DNA of 64,000 nucleotides from Massilia antarctica (GCF_015689335.1 NZ_CP065053.1:5022001-5086000), one strand, 5' to 3'. Shown: positions 8,564-17,943, counted from the stretch's first letter. Notes: generated by a model not told the origin, from the sequence alone. Program-made: numbers and translations.

Positions 8564-10288
8564 TCAGGACGGCACGGCTGCGGGTGCCCACCGCTGACAG
8601 GCCCTTGCCATCAGGGCCAGTGCCGCCCGCAGCGCCACGCCGAGGGCGGCCGCTCCGAGCCACAGGATGGCAAGGTCAGGGCCGAACCGCTGCGCGAGAA
8701 GGGCGGCGGCAAGCGGTCCGCACGCACCGGCCAGCCCGGCAAGCATGCACCAGCGCCGGCCCGGCCGGCTGGCGCGTGCGAACAGAAGTGCCAGCAGCGC
8801 CGCGCCCAGCCCGCCGAGGAGGGGCAACAGGCCGGCGCCGTCCAGCTGCGTTGTTAACAGTGGAATCAGGAACATGACAAGGGCCGCGTACAGGAAGGCT
8901 GCCGCCATGACGCCGAGGCACGCCGGTGTCATTCGCGGTGCCGGCCCGGATAGCCGTGAGCGGCCCGCGCGCCCGTCCAGCACCGCCGCTGCCAGGGCTG
9001 CGCCGGCCAGCGCGGCCGCGGCGCCGGCGAGATAAGCCCCGGCATGACCGACATGGTCCGCCAGCAGGGCCCCGGCGGCAGGCGCGCAGCAGGCCGCCAG
9101 CGCCGCACCGCCGGCCAATTGTGCCAGCGCACGCGCACTGCCGCCGTCGGCGTTGTCGTGCGCGTAGCCATGGCAGGCGCTGAGCATCAGCGCCACGCCG
9201 GCGCCGGCCGTGGCGCGTGCCAGCATCTGTAGCGCGAGATCGGGCGCGAACGCAGTACAGGCCAGCGCCGCCGCCGCGATCAGCGCACCGGTCACATAGC
9301 TGCGCCGGCGTCCGACGCGGTCCGACCACGGCCCGGCCCAGGCCAGCGTGAATGCCAGTGCCAGCACGAAGGCGCTGACCGGCAGGGCTGACGCGGCGCC
9401 ATGCTGCGCCAGCACCGGCTGCGCCACCATCGCGGCAAACACGCACAAGAAGGTGAGCAGGCGCACCGTGACGATGCGCAGGCGGGGCAGCGCGACGCCG
9501 CTGCCGTCTTCGTCGAAGCGGTATCGCGCGCGCAGGCGCCGCAGCACGATGGCGCCGACCGCTTGCTGCCCTGGCATGGCGGCGCGCTGCGCGACCTCGC
9601 GAAAGCCGTCGTTGATACGTGCTTCAAGCGCGTTCAGGCGTGCCGCCAGGGCATCGGGCGGGCCGGCGCTGGTGCGGTGACGAAAGTCGCCGGCCGCCAT
9701 GTGGCGCATGACCGCGATCACCTGGCGCACCGGGGCCGAGAAATTGAGCGTGACGATGAACCACAGCGCCTCGAAGGCGATGCAAAGACTGGCCAGCAGC
9801 AGGATCGCCAGGTCGTAGCGCAGCGCCAGCATGCGCGTGCGCAGGTAGCCGCGCTCCACGCCCACGTGCACCTGCCCGTGCCGTACGTAGCGGTGCACGA
9901 TGTCGGCATGGGTGTCGAGGTAGTTCTCCGGTGCGATCACTTCGGCGCCCGCGCCGCCGCGGTACAGCACCTTGCCGCTGGCGTCGGTAAGCAGGATGTA
10001 GGCGATGTCGCCGTGGCGTGCCAGGATGGCCTGCCATGCGGCGCTGGCGCTGGCCGCCTGCGCCAGCGGCGTTCCCTGGTCGATGGCGAAGGTCAGCCGT
10101 CCGGCCAGCGCCACGCCGATGGTCTGGGCCTTGCGTTCGAGCGCGGGCAGGAAGCGCTGGTCCGCCAGCGACCAGGCGTAGGCCGCCAGCGCCACTTGCG
10201 TGAGCAGCATCACGGCCAGTATAAAAGCGCACAGCTGGCGCATGGGGCGCGCGTAGAGTTCACGGTCGCGTCGCTGCACCTGCATCAT
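8564..10288 (-). CDS. HAMP-MFS fusion membrane protein
   Basis: The 574-residue protein joins two modules not usually found together. Residues 1-235 look like a bacterial transmembrane sensor: TM1 (about 20-39), a periplasmic domain of about 120 residues, TM2 (159-181), then a HAMP-like linker (182-235, with P-V-R and A-G-D-F). From about residue 270 the chain is a polytopic region with roughly ten hydrophobic segments and the classic major facilitator motif A, GPWSDRVGRRR (319-329). The start at 10288 overlaps the upstream sensor gene by ATGA, so translation is coupled. No substrate can be inferred. One hypothesis is a transporter gated by, or signalling through, a periplasmic ligand. Confidence 0.75.
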   Translation of the reverse strand: MMQVQRRDRELYARPMRQLCAFILAVMLLTQVALAAYAWSLADQRFLPALERKAQTIGVALAGRLTFAIDQGTPLAQAASASAAWQAILARHGDIAYILLTDASGKVLYRGGAGAEVIAPENYLDTHADIVHRYVRHGQVHVGVERGYLRTRMLALRYDLAILLLASLCIAFEALWFIVTLNFSAPVRQVIAVMRHMAAGDFRHRTSAGPPDALAARLNALEARINDGFREVAQRAAMPGQQAVGAIVLRRLRARYRFDEDGSGVALPRLRIVTVRLLTFLCVFAAMVAQPVLAQHGAASALPVSAFVLALAFTLAWAGPWSDRVGRRRSYVTGALIAAAALACTAFAPDLALQMLARATAGAGVALMLSACHGYAHDNADGGSARALAQLAGGAALAACCAPAAGALLADHVGHAGAYLAGAAAALAGAALAAAVLDGRAGRSRLSGPAPRMTPACLGVMAAAFLYAALVMFLIPLLTTQLDGAGLLPLLGGLGAALLALLFARASRPGRRWCMLAGLAGACGPLAAALLAQRFGPDLAILWLGAAALGVALRAALALMARACQRWAPAAVPS

Positions 10289-11019
10289 CTGGCGCCCGGG
10301 GCCAAGGTGTCGCGCGCCGCCGCCAGATCGTGCAGCGCGCTGGCGGCCGTCTGGTTGACGTCGTCCACCAGCGCGGCGGCGCCATCGGCGCAAGGGAGCC
10401 GGCCGAGCGCCGCGTTCATGCGCGCCAGCATGCCGTCCATGCGCCGCACCAGCAGGTCGACGCCGAACACGATACAGACGGTGGTCAGCAGCACCGCGCA
10501 CACGGTCGCCAGGGTCAGTTCGCGCGTCACCATGGCGACAGCGCCGGCCTGGCGCTGCGTGGCATGGCGCAGCAGCAGCGTGCCTGCCGGGACGCCGCCC
10601 GGCCGCGACAGGCGCGCGCCGAGGGTGACGAAACCCGGTTCGCGCAGCAGCCAGTCGCGCGCGGCGGCCTGGCGCCGCAGCGCCGGCGGGTCGGCGTCGG
10701 CCGCGCCTGCGCCCGCGCGAAACACGGGGGCGGCGGCGTTGTCGATCACGCTGATGAAGACGATGTCGGGGTCGCGCCGCAGTTCGCGTTCGAGCGCGGC
10801 GGCGGCGTCGGGCATGGCCTTGAGCGGCAGGCCGAGCGCCATGCGCGCCTCGAACCGCTCGCGCAAGTCGTCGAGGGTGAAGCGCAGCCGCGATTCCTCG
10901 ATGGCGCGCGTGGTATCGTCAAGGCGGTCCGCTTGCAGCGCCACGCCCAGGCCCAGCGCCAGGGCGGACACCAGCACGATGGGCGCGGCAATGAAGAGAC
11001 TGAGTCGGGAAGGCGCCAT
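10285..11019 (-). CDS. Membrane sensor-like protein, no output domain
   Basis: A 244-residue protein with an N-terminal transmembrane helix (about residues 7-25), a periplasmic region of about 130 residues, a second transmembrane helix (about 165-187, rich in T, V and C) and a short cytoplasmic tail predicted to be helical. This is the layout of a histidine-kinase or chemoreceptor input half, but no kinase, cyclase or methyl-accepting domain follows. The ATG at 11019 begins just before the first helix. Its stop overlaps the start of the HAMP-MFS gene by ATGA, so the two products probably form one complex. Family not recognised. Confidence 0.7.
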   Translation of the reverse strand: MAPSRLSLFIAAPIVLVSALALGLGVALQADRLDDTTRAIEESRLRFTLDDLRERFEARMALGLPLKAMPDAAAALERELRRDPDIVFISVIDNAAAPVFRAGAGAADADPPALRRQAAARDWLLREPGFVTLGARLSRPGGVPAGTLLLRHATQRQAGAVAMVTRELTLATVCAVLLTTVCIVFGVDLLVRRMDGMLARMNAALGRLPCADGAAALVDDVNQTAASALHDLAAARDTLAPGAR

Positions 11020-11113
11020 GAGCGTGGTACGTGGAATAATATTCGAACGACAACAAGTGTAGCATCGAACGAGCTCATCCACTGTTCGCCAGGACGCCGG
11101 CCAGCGTCCCGGG

Positions 11114-11141
11114 AACAAAAGGCGCCGCGGGGAGCGGCGCC
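11114..11141 (-). terminator. Rho-independent terminator of the OPT gene
   Basis: On the minus strand the sequence GGCGCCGC, a five-base loop and GCGGCGCC (arms 11134-11141 and 11121-11128) is followed by TTTTGTT. It lies 9 bases after the OPT stop codon and before the sensor pair, so the two units are transcribed separately. Confidence 0.85.
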
Positions 11142-11149
11142 CGGGCCGG

Positions 11150-13132
11150 TCAGGCGGCCACTTTTTCGGCGTTGCGCGCCGCCCAGCGATACAGGCCGCC
11201 GACGATCGCCCCGCCCAGCACCAGGGCGATCAGCATCTGCGTGCCTTCGCCCATGCTGTTGGGGATGGCCAGCGGTTCGCCCACACCCGTGGCGACGATC
11301 AGGCCGGCCAGGCCGACGTTGAACAAGCTCTCGCCGACGATAAATCCGGACATGATCAGCACGCCGATGCGCTTGGCCGTTTCGCCCCAGGTCGCGTTCT
11401 CCACGGCGCGTTCGAACAGCCAGCCGGTGACGGCGCCGACCACTACCGGCGCGGTCACCGCGCTTGGCAGGTAGATTGCCAGGCCCACGCCGAGCGGCGG
11501 CAGGCTGTAGCGATCCTTGCTGGCCTTCCTGATGACGAAATCGACGATCACCAGCAGCAGGCCGAGCGCGGCGCCGTAACCGACCAGTTTCCAATCGAGG
11601 TTGTGGCTGATGACGCCCTTGGCCAGGGTCGAAATCAGGGTGGCCTGGGGCGCGGCAAGGGGACTTGCCGAGATCACGCCGATATTCGGCGCGCCGGCGA
11701 AGCCGTTGGCGCGGTTGAGCAGTTCGAGCACCAGGGGCACCACGGCCGATCCGGCGCCGACGCCGATCAACAGGCCCACCTGCTGCTTCCACGGCGTGGC
11801 GCCCACCAGTTGGCCGGTTTTCAGGTCTTGCAGATTGTCGTTGCCGATGACAGCTACCGCCAGCACCACGGTGGTGACGAACAGCGCGTAGGCCACCAGG
11901 GCATGGGCCACTTCCGGTCCCATCATGTGCTTGCCGACGAAGCCGACGCTCAGCGACGCGCCCAGGATGGTGAGAATGGCGATGCCGGACACTGGCGAGT
12001 TCGATGAGCCGATCAGGCCCGCCATGTAGCCGCACACGGCGGCGGCGAACACGCCGGCCACCACGATGTAGCCAACGCCGACGATCACCAGCGGCAGCGC
12101 GAGGCTCGACAGCACGCCGCCCTGCAGGAAGCTGGCCATCAGCCAGCCGGCGGGCACCATGGCCAGCAGGGTCACCAGGCCGACGACGAAGATCGGCAGA
12201 TCCTGGTCGGCGCGTGGAATCTCGGCGCCGGTCATCTTGGCCTTGCGGGCCGTCTCCAGGGCCGACTTGAGCCCGCCCAGCACGGGTTTGCCCAGGCCGG
12301 CCAGGGTGACGATGGCGGCCGCGCCGATCGCGCCGGCGCCGATGATGCGCACCTGCTTGCTCCACGCGCCGAGCGCGTGGTCGGCGGCCGACAGGGCCGG
12401 CATCGGGTCGATCGACGTCAGTACAGGCACCAGGACGCCCCAGGCGATGATCAGGCCGACCAGCATGGCGATGCCGACGGTGATGCCCATCAGGTGGCCG
12501 GCGCCCAGCAGCGCGAGCGAACTGGCGGCGCCGATGCCGGTGGCGCCGCTGCCGGTCTTGAAGTACACGGCCACTTCGGCGGCCATGATCTTGGCGCCGG
12601 CGGCGGCCGCGAACAGCGCGGACGTCGCGCTGCCCCAGATGACGGCCATCAGACCGAGCTTGCCTTCGGCCGCGCCGCTGCGCGACGAGGTACCGACCTT
12701 GAGCACTTCGGCCGCGGCCACGCCTTCCGGATAGGGCAAGTCGGACTGCGACACCAGCGCGCGCCGCAGCGGTACTGTATACATCACGCCCAGCACACCG
12801 CCGATGGCGCAGGCGCCGAAGGTCGGCCAGAACGGCACGTGCGCCCACCAGCCGATCATCAACAGGCCTGGCAGCACGAAGATCACCGAGGCCAGGGTGC
12901 CCGCCGCCGAAGCGATGGTCTGGACGATGTTGTTTTCCTGGATCGTGGCGTCCTTGAAGGCGCTCAGGAGCGCCATCGAGATGACGGCGGCCGGGATCGA
13001 GGTAGCGAAGGTAAGGCCGACTTTCAGGCCAAGGTAGACCTGGGCGGCTGTAAAGACGAGGGTGATGACGATTCCGAGGATGATTCCCCTGATCGTGATT
13101 TCTTTTGGTCCGGCTTGTACGACGTTCGCCAT
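11150..13132 (-). CDS. OPT family oligopeptide transporter
   Basis: A 660-residue polytopic inner-membrane protein of the OPT superfamily, which imports peptides or metal-chelate peptides with protons. The N-terminal segment KEITIRGIILGIVIT followed by YLGLKVGLTFATSIPAAVIS is the OPT entry motif, and SDLPYPEGVAAAEVLKVG is the hallmark of this bacterial branch. About 14-16 hydrophobic segments can be counted. The ATG at 13132 places this motif at the very N-terminus and removes 76 upstream residues that run through non-coding repeat-like DNA. Peptide or siderophore substrate is not decided by sequence. A POT peptide transporter lies about 5 kb away. Confidence 0.93.
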   Translation of the reverse strand: MANVVQAGPKEITIRGIILGIVITLVFTAAQVYLGLKVGLTFATSIPAAVISMALLSAFKDATIQENNIVQTIASAAGTLASVIFVLPGLLMIGWWAHVPFWPTFGACAIGGVLGVMYTVPLRRALVSQSDLPYPEGVAAAEVLKVGTSSRSGAAEGKLGLMAVIWGSATSALFAAAAGAKIMAAEVAVYFKTGSGATGIGAASSLALLGAGHLMGITVGIAMLVGLIIAWGVLVPVLTSIDPMPALSAADHALGAWSKQVRIIGAGAIGAAAIVTLAGLGKPVLGGLKSALETARKAKMTGAEIPRADQDLPIFVVGLVTLLAMVPAGWLMASFLQGGVLSSLALPLVIVGVGYIVVAGVFAAAVCGYMAGLIGSSNSPVSGIAILTILGASLSVGFVGKHMMGPEVAHALVAYALFVTTVVLAVAVIGNDNLQDLKTGQLVGATPWKQQVGLLIGVGAGSAVVPLVLELLNRANGFAGAPNIGVISASPLAAPQATLISTLAKGVISHNLDWKLVGYGAALGLLLVIVDFVIRKASKDRYSLPPLGVGLAIYLPSAVTAPVVVGAVTGWLFERAVENATWGETAKRIGVLIMSGFIVGESLFNVGLAGLIVATGVGEPLAIPNSMGEGTQMLIALVLGGAIVGGLYRWAARNAEKVAA

Positions 13133-13234
13133 CGACTGCTCCAGTATGAGAAAGGGGTACGAAAAAAGCGTCTCATCATAGCCGGCAAAGCGCAAACGCG
13201 GAAGTGAAATGCGTAACGCCGTCGTTCCCGCCGC

Positions 13235-13273
13235 TCCCCCGTCGCTTCTGCCATTGGCAGAAACGACGAGGGG
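13235..13273 (-). terminator. Long imperfect stem-loop, possible terminator
   Basis: CCCCGTCGCTTCTGCC and its near-complement flank a three-base ATT loop, giving a stem of about 18 pairs with two mismatches. It lies downstream of the mrcA-type gene in its direction of transcription. There is no T-run, so termination is only suggested. Confidence 0.4.
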
Positions 13274-13320
13274 CCGGCTAGGGTGTATCTGATTGAATCG
13301 AAGGGAAAAACCGCAATTGT

Positions 13321-13425
13321 TCCGTCGTTCCCGCGCAGGCGGGAACCCAATTTCGCACAATAGCCGCTGGCTGCTCGAGGAACTTGGGGGGAACGCATGC
13401 GTTCCCGCCTGCGCGGGAACGATGG
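13321..13425. repeat. REP-like palindromic element, copy 1
   Basis: Two inverted arms, each with a GTTCCCGC-GCAG-GCGGGAAC hairpin, at about 13326-13345 and 13401-13420. The second arm carries extra bases between the hairpin and the CCCAAG tail. Related elements lie at 29451-29535 and 43418-43506. This copy lies between two minus-strand genes. Confidence 0.8.
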
Positions 13426-13432
13426 GGTGGGG

Positions 13433-15916
13433 CTAGCCGCCGGCCTGCGATTCGGCTCCGTGCACCGGTTGCGGCGCCTGCGGCGGCTGCGGAACCGGCG
13501 GTGCGGCGGGCAAGCCCGGAACCGGCGGCTGGCTCGGCACTGCCGGTTCACCCGGTTCGCCCGGCTCCGCGGGGTCCGCGGGCAGCGCCGGCAGCGCGTC
13601 CATGTCGATCGTCTTGAACTCGCTGCTGCCCGCGTATTCGGCATAGATCCAGTCATCGTCCTCGCGCATCACGCCTTCCGGCACGGCGCGTTCCTTGACC
13701 GGACGCTTGTCGAGCGCGGCACGCATGTAGTCGACCCAGATCGGCATGGCCAGGGTGGCGCCGAATTCGCGTCCGCCCAAGGAACGCGGGTCGTCGTAGC
13801 CCATCCAGGCCACGCCCACCACGTTGCCGGCATACCCGGCGAACCAACCGTCGAAGGCGTCGCTGGTGGTGCCGGTCTTGCCGGCCAAATCGCCGCGGCC
13901 AAGCTGCTTGGCCGCGGCGGCGGCGGTGCCGAAGCGAGTCACGTCGCGCAGCATGCTGTCGACCAAAAAGGCGTTGCGCGGGTCGAGTACGCGGGTGGTC
14001 TCGTCGCCGCCGGCGGGCACCGGCGTCTCCAGCAGGATGGTGCCATTGCCATCCTTGATCCTGGCGATCAGGTAGGGCTTGACGGCGAAGCCGCCATTGG
14101 CAAACACCGCATACGCGCCCGCCATCTGCAGCGGCGTGACCGCGCCCGTGCCGAGCGCCATGGTCAGGTTTTTCGGGTGGCGGGTCAGGTCGAAGCCGAA
14201 TTTGCCGAGGAATTCATGGGCGTAGCCGACCTCGATGGCGCGCAGCAGGCGCACCGACGGCACGTTCTTCGAGTGCACCAGCGCGCGCCGCATGGTCACT
14301 TCGCCGTCGAACTTGCCGTCGTCGTTCTGCGGGGTCCAGGTGTTGCCGCCGCCGCTAGGCATTTCCAGCGCTTCGTCGAGAATGCGGGTGCCCGGCGAAT
14401 ACCCCTTTTCGATGGAGGCCGAATAGATAAACGGCTTGATCGAGGAGCCGGGCTGGCGCCAGGCCTGGGTGACGTGGTTGTATTTATTCAGGCCGTAATC
14501 GAAGCCGCCCACCAGCGCGTGATAGGCCCCGGTGGCCGAATCGATCGCCACGAAGCCGGCCGCCACCTGCGGCAGCTGGACGATAGCCCACTCCTTATCG
14601 TCCTTGTCCTTGTCCTTGTCCTTGCCTTTGTCTTTGTCTTTGTCTTTGTCCTTATCTTTGTCCTGGGCGATGCGCACCACCGCGCCCGGACGCAGCTTGA
14701 CGGCCTCCTTGGCACCCGCCGCCAGAGCTGGCGCGGCGAAGCGCAGGCCGGCGCCGCTGATTTCGATGCGTTCGCCGTCCATGGTTTCGACGGCCACCAG
14801 TCTGGCCGACACCTCGGTCACCACGGTCGGCATCAGGCCATCGCTGACCGGACGCTTGCGCAATTCCTCGCGAATCTCGTCGGAGCGTTCCTCGGGATTG
14901 GCCGGCAGGTCGATGAACGATTCCGGGCCGCGGTAGCCGTGCCGCTGGTCGTAGGCCAGCACGTTGCGGCGCAGCGAATCGTAGGCGGCGTCCTGTTCGG
15001 CCTTGAGGATGGTGGTGTAGACGCTGATGCCGCGCGTGTAGGCGTCATCCTTGTATTGGTCGACCACCGACTGGCGCGCCAGTTCTGCCACGTACTCGGC
15101 ATGGGTGTCGAACTCCTGGCGCTTGGCCGCGATGTGGATCGGTTCCTCTTTCGCGCTCGCATACTGGGCGTCGCTGAGGTAGCCCAGTTCGCGCATGCGC
15201 TTGAGCACGACCATCTGCCGCTGTTTGGCGTTGCGCGGGTTGACGGCCGGGTTGTTGCCGACCGGGTCGCGCGGCACGCCGGCCAGCATGGCCATTTCGG
15301 CGGTCGAGAGCTGGTCGAGGCGCTTGCCGAAGTAAGCCTGGGCGGCGCTGGCAAAGCCGTACGAGCGCCGTCCCAGGAAAATCTGGTTCATGTACAGTTC
15401 GAGGATCTTGTCTTTCTTGAGCGCGCTCTCGATCTTGAAGGCGAGGGCGACTTCATCGGCCTTGCGGCCCAGGACCTTGTCGCGCGTGAGGAAGAAATTG
15501 CGGGCGACCTGCATGGTGATGGTCGACGCTCCTTCGCGAAAGCCGCCGCGCAGGTTGGCGCGGGCCGCGCCGGCCGCGCGGATCCAGTCCACGCCGCCAT
15601 GCTGGTAGAAGCGCGTGTCTTCGATGGCCAGCACGGCGTTTTTCATCAGCTCGGGCACCTGTTCGATCGGGATGAAGTCGCGGTGCTCTTCGCCGAATTC
15701 GCCGATCAGCACATTATCGGCGGTGTAGATGCGCAGCGGGATCTTGGGGCGGTAGTCGGTGACCGCGTCGATGGCAGGCACGCGCGGCACGATCACGCCG
15801 TAAAAGTAGCCAAGCAGGCCAAGGACCATCAGCAGGCCGGCGGCAAGCGCCAGCAGCAGGGCGCGAAGGATGTATTTGCGCGTCAGCCAGCGCTTTAAAA
15901 AGGTGTCTGTAGTCAA
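13433..15916 (-). CDS. mrcA: Penicillin-binding protein 1A (bifunctional)
   Basis: An 827-residue class A PBP that polymerises and cross-links peptidoglycan at the inner membrane. After a short cytoplasmic tail and one transmembrane helix (about 17-42) comes the GT51 transglycosylase domain with EDTRFYQHGG and EGASTITMQVARN. The transpeptidase domain has the SxxK serine motif in GSSIKPFIYS, the SKN triad in HSKNVPS and the KTGT box in GKTGTTSDAF. An OB-like insert before it carries a Lys-Asp dipeptide tract (about residues 418-442). The last 70 residues are Pro/Ala rich. The C-terminal tail and the tract look variable; the enzyme core is intact. Confidence 0.96.
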   Translation of the reverse strand: MTTDTFLKRWLTRKYILRALLLALAAGLLMVLGLLGYFYGVIVPRVPAIDAVTDYRPKIPLRIYTADNVLIGEFGEEHRDFIPIEQVPELMKNAVLAIEDTRFYQHGGVDWIRAAGAARANLRGGFREGASTITMQVARNFFLTRDKVLGRKADEVALAFKIESALKKDKILELYMNQIFLGRRSYGFASAAQAYFGKRLDQLSTAEMAMLAGVPRDPVGNNPAVNPRNAKQRQMVVLKRMRELGYLSDAQYASAKEEPIHIAAKRQEFDTHAEYVAELARQSVVDQYKDDAYTRGISVYTTILKAEQDAAYDSLRRNVLAYDQRHGYRGPESFIDLPANPEERSDEIREELRKRPVSDGLMPTVVTEVSARLVAVETMDGERIEISGAGLRFAAPALAAGAKEAVKLRPGAVVRIAQDKDKDKDKDKDKGKDKDKDKDDKEWAIVQLPQVAAGFVAIDSATGAYHALVGGFDYGLNKYNHVTQAWRQPGSSIKPFIYSASIEKGYSPGTRILDEALEMPSGGGNTWTPQNDDGKFDGEVTMRRALVHSKNVPSVRLLRAIEVGYAHEFLGKFGFDLTRHPKNLTMALGTGAVTPLQMAGAYAVFANGGFAVKPYLIARIKDGNGTILLETPVPAGGDETTRVLDPRNAFLVDSMLRDVTRFGTAAAAAKQLGRGDLAGKTGTTSDAFDGWFAGYAGNVVGVAWMGYDDPRSLGGREFGATLAMPIWVDYMRAALDKRPVKERAVPEGVMREDDDWIYAEYAGSSEFKTIDMDALPALPADPAEPGEPGEPAVPSQPPVPGLPAAPPVPQPPQAPQPVHGAESQAGG
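14593..14664. repeat. Hexanucleotide-type repeat coding a Lys-Asp tract
   Basis: Near-perfect tandem repetition of a six-base unit, GTCCTT or GTCTTT on the plus strand, coding alternating Lys and Asp in the PBP1A insert domain. Third-position C/T changes interrupt it. Repeat length is expected to vary by slippage in steps of two residues without changing frame. Confidence 0.85.
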
Positions 15917-16003
15917 AACGGTATCCGCCAGAGCGGGCCGTGCCGAGAGTGACGGCCCTGTCCGGCGAATTATAGTCGATCGCTTTGGTGGCCCCGCGTC
16001 CGC

Positions 16004-16933
16004 TCAGACGAAGGCCAGGTCGTGCTGCAGGATCAGGTGGTCGAGCCAGTCGTCGCTGTGGCCGAAGCGGTAGCCCAGTTGCGCGGCGCGCGTGGTATCC
16101 ATCATGTACGGGGCCGGATAGTCGAAGGGACTCAGTTCGCCGGCCGGCACCGGCGGTTTGACGGGCAGGGCCCGCACCGGCACCTCGAGCAGCATGCCGA
16201 TGCGCTGGTACAGGTCGAACGCGGACAGGGCGCCGTCGCAGGCCGCGTTGACCGGCCCCAGGAAGTCCTGGGCGCCGGCCCACAGCAGGAAATTGCTGGT
16301 GCCCTGGGCGCTCATGAAGGAGCTGGCGGCGGCCGCATTGGCGTAGCGCAGCGGCGCGTGCTGGCGCACCAGGTCGACGTAATGGGCCAGGCGCCCGGTA
16401 AAGTCTTCGGCGCCGGCCAGCACGTGGCCGATGCGCACCGTCACCAGCGGCAGCGAGCCGTCGCGGTACAGATAGGCTTCGGCCTGGAGTTTGCCCATCA
16501 CGTAGCTCTGGGTGGCGAGCCGGGTGTCGTGCCACGGGTAGCGCGTGTCGATCGGCTGGGCCAGCATATTGATGTCGTCTTCCGCAAACGGCGCATCCTG
16601 GCGGCCGAGCAGATCGCGGTAGACGTCGATGGTGGAGGCGACGATGTAGCGTTTGACCTTGCCGGCGAAGACCTTGATGGCGATGGCGGCGTCCAGGGGG
16701 CTGTAGCACATCTGGTCGTAGACGATGTCGTAGCCGTCGGTTCCGGCAAACGCGGTGCGCATGGCGTGTTCGTTGCGGCGGTCGACCTGGATGCGGGCGA
16801 TGCGCGCGCCGAACGGGTCTGGCGTGCTGCCGCGCGTGGCAATCGTCACCTGGTGACCCGCGTTGAGCAAACGCTGTACCAGCAGTTTGCCGAAGTAGCG
16901 GGTACCCCCTATCACCAATATATTCTTGCGCAT
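16004..16933 (-). CDS. NAD-dependent epimerase/reductase (extended SDR)
   Basis: A 309-residue Rossmann-fold protein. The ATG at 16933 opens directly into ILVIGGTRYFGKLLV, the nucleotide-binding strand and glycine loop in the G-G-T-R-x-F-G form typical of a subgroup of extended SDRs. Later segments (VYDQMCYSPLDA, YIVASTIDVY) correspond to the SDR middle region, but the catalytic Y-x-x-x-K is not evident in its usual form, so it may bind a nucleotide sugar or act as a reductase-like protein. It is transcribed divergently from a LysR regulator across 104 bases, the usual arrangement of a LysR protein and its target. Confidence 0.85.
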   Translation of the reverse strand: MRKNILVIGGTRYFGKLLVQRLLNAGHQVTIATRGSTPDPFGARIARIQVDRRNEHAMRTAFAGTDGYDIVYDQMCYSPLDAAIAIKVFAGKVKRYIVASTIDVYRDLLGRQDAPFAEDDINMLAQPIDTRYPWHDTRLATQSYVMGKLQAEAYLYRDGSLPLVTVRIGHVLAGAEDFTGRLAHYVDLVRQHAPLRYANAAAASSFMSAQGTSNFLLWAGAQDFLGPVNAACDGALSAFDLYQRIGMLLEVPVRALPVKPPVPAGELSPFDYPAPYMMDTTRAAQLGYRFGHSDDWLDHLILQHDLAFV

Positions 16934-17037
16934 CGCATTCCTTTGTTGATTCCAGTATATTTTCTGCTTAGTATGGCGATTCAACAACCGAGAAAAATTG
17001 AAGCAATGAGCAAGAAAACCTTAGTCATGGAATATGC

Positions 17038-17940
17038 ATGAAGCCGCTGCGCACGCTCTCCGGGCTGGTCGACTTCGACTGCGCCGCGCGCTGGGGCAGC
17101 TTCAAGCTGGCGGCCCAGGAGCTGCACAAGACGCCGGCGGCGATCAGCCAGCAGGTCAAGCAGCTCGAAGAAAACCTGGGTTTTGCCCTGTTCATCCGCC
17201 ACGCGCGCCATGTGACCCTGACCGCCAAGGGCCAGGAGCTGGCGGTGGTGGTTGCGCGCATGCTGGTCGAACTGCGCGCCAAGGTCGGCGCGCTGCAAGG
17301 CGGCGACGAGGAATCGGTGCTGCGTATCTCGACCACCCATTCGTTCGCGATCAAGTGGCTGGTGCCGCGCATGCACCGGTTTACCAAGCTGTATCCGGAA
17401 CTCGATATCCGGCTCGACTCGAACGATGCGCCGGTCAACCTGGAAGATGACAGCAGTGACGTGGCGGTGCGTTACGGGCCGGTCAGCGATGGCGACCCGG
17501 CGCTGCTGTTTCGCGAGCGCCTGATCGCCGTCTACAGCCCGGACCTGCTGGCGCCCGGCCAGGCCGAACTGACCCTGGCCGACCTGCCCAACTTCCCGCT
17601 GCTGTACGAGAATTCGACCGAATCGTGGCTTCAGCTTCTGAACGAGAACAAGGCGCTGAAGGGTAAATACGATTTTTCGCGCGGTTACAGCCACTGGGGC
17701 GTGCTGGCGCAGGCGGCGGTGGCGGGGCAGGGCATCGCGCTGGTGGCGTACGGGATCGCGTTCCAGGATATCCTGAAAGGGTCGCTGCGCCAGATCAGCT
17801 GCCGCAGCGCGCCCTTCGGCAGCGGTTACCGCTTCCTGGTCAACCGCAGCAAGGAGAACATGCCGAAGGTGCAGCGCTTCCGCGCCTGGCTGGTGGCGGA
17901 AATGAACGAGATGCAGCGCGCGCTCGATCAGATCGGGTAA
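17038..17940 (+). CDS. LysR family transcriptional regulator
   Basis: 300 residues with an N-terminal winged helix-turn-helix (about residues 5-65: WGSFKLAAQELHKTPAAISQ, then a QVKQLEENLGFALF recognition and wing region) and a C-terminal periplasmic-binding-like effector domain starting near residue 90 (VLRISTTHSFAIKWLVPRM). The helix-turn-helix and the effector domain most resemble the GcvA branch. It should activate or repress the divergent SDR gene in response to an unknown ligand. It is followed by a 12-base-pair stem-loop separating it from the convergent POT transporter gene. Confidence 0.93.
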   Translation: MKPLRTLSGLVDFDCAARWGSFKLAAQELHKTPAAISQQVKQLEENLGFALFIRHARHVTLTAKGQELAVVVARMLVELRAKVGALQGGDEESVLRISTTHSFAIKWLVPRMHRFTKLYPELDIRLDSNDAPVNLEDDSSDVAVRYGPVSDGDPALLFRERLIAVYSPDLLAPGQAELTLADLPNFPLLYENSTESWLQLLNENKALKGKYDFSRGYSHWGVLAQAAVAGQGIALVAYGIAFQDILKGSLRQISCRSAPFGSGYRFLVNRSKENMPKVQRFRAWLVAEMNEMQRALDQIG

Positions 17941-17943
17941 ACG

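Larger units (their letters stand above)
13133..13432. other. Intergenic gap holding a long hairpin and a REP-like repeat
   Basis: 300 bases between the OPT start and the stop of the penicillin-binding protein gene. It contains the promoter region of the OPT gene, a long imperfect hairpin (13235-13273) and a two-armed REP-like element (13321-13425). No gene was found here. Confidence 0.8.

Noticed and set aside
13133..13360. An upstream N-terminal extension of the OPT gene
   Set aside because: It runs through hairpin and intergenic DNA and gives no OPT-like sequence; the ATG at 13132 starts directly at the conserved family entry motif.
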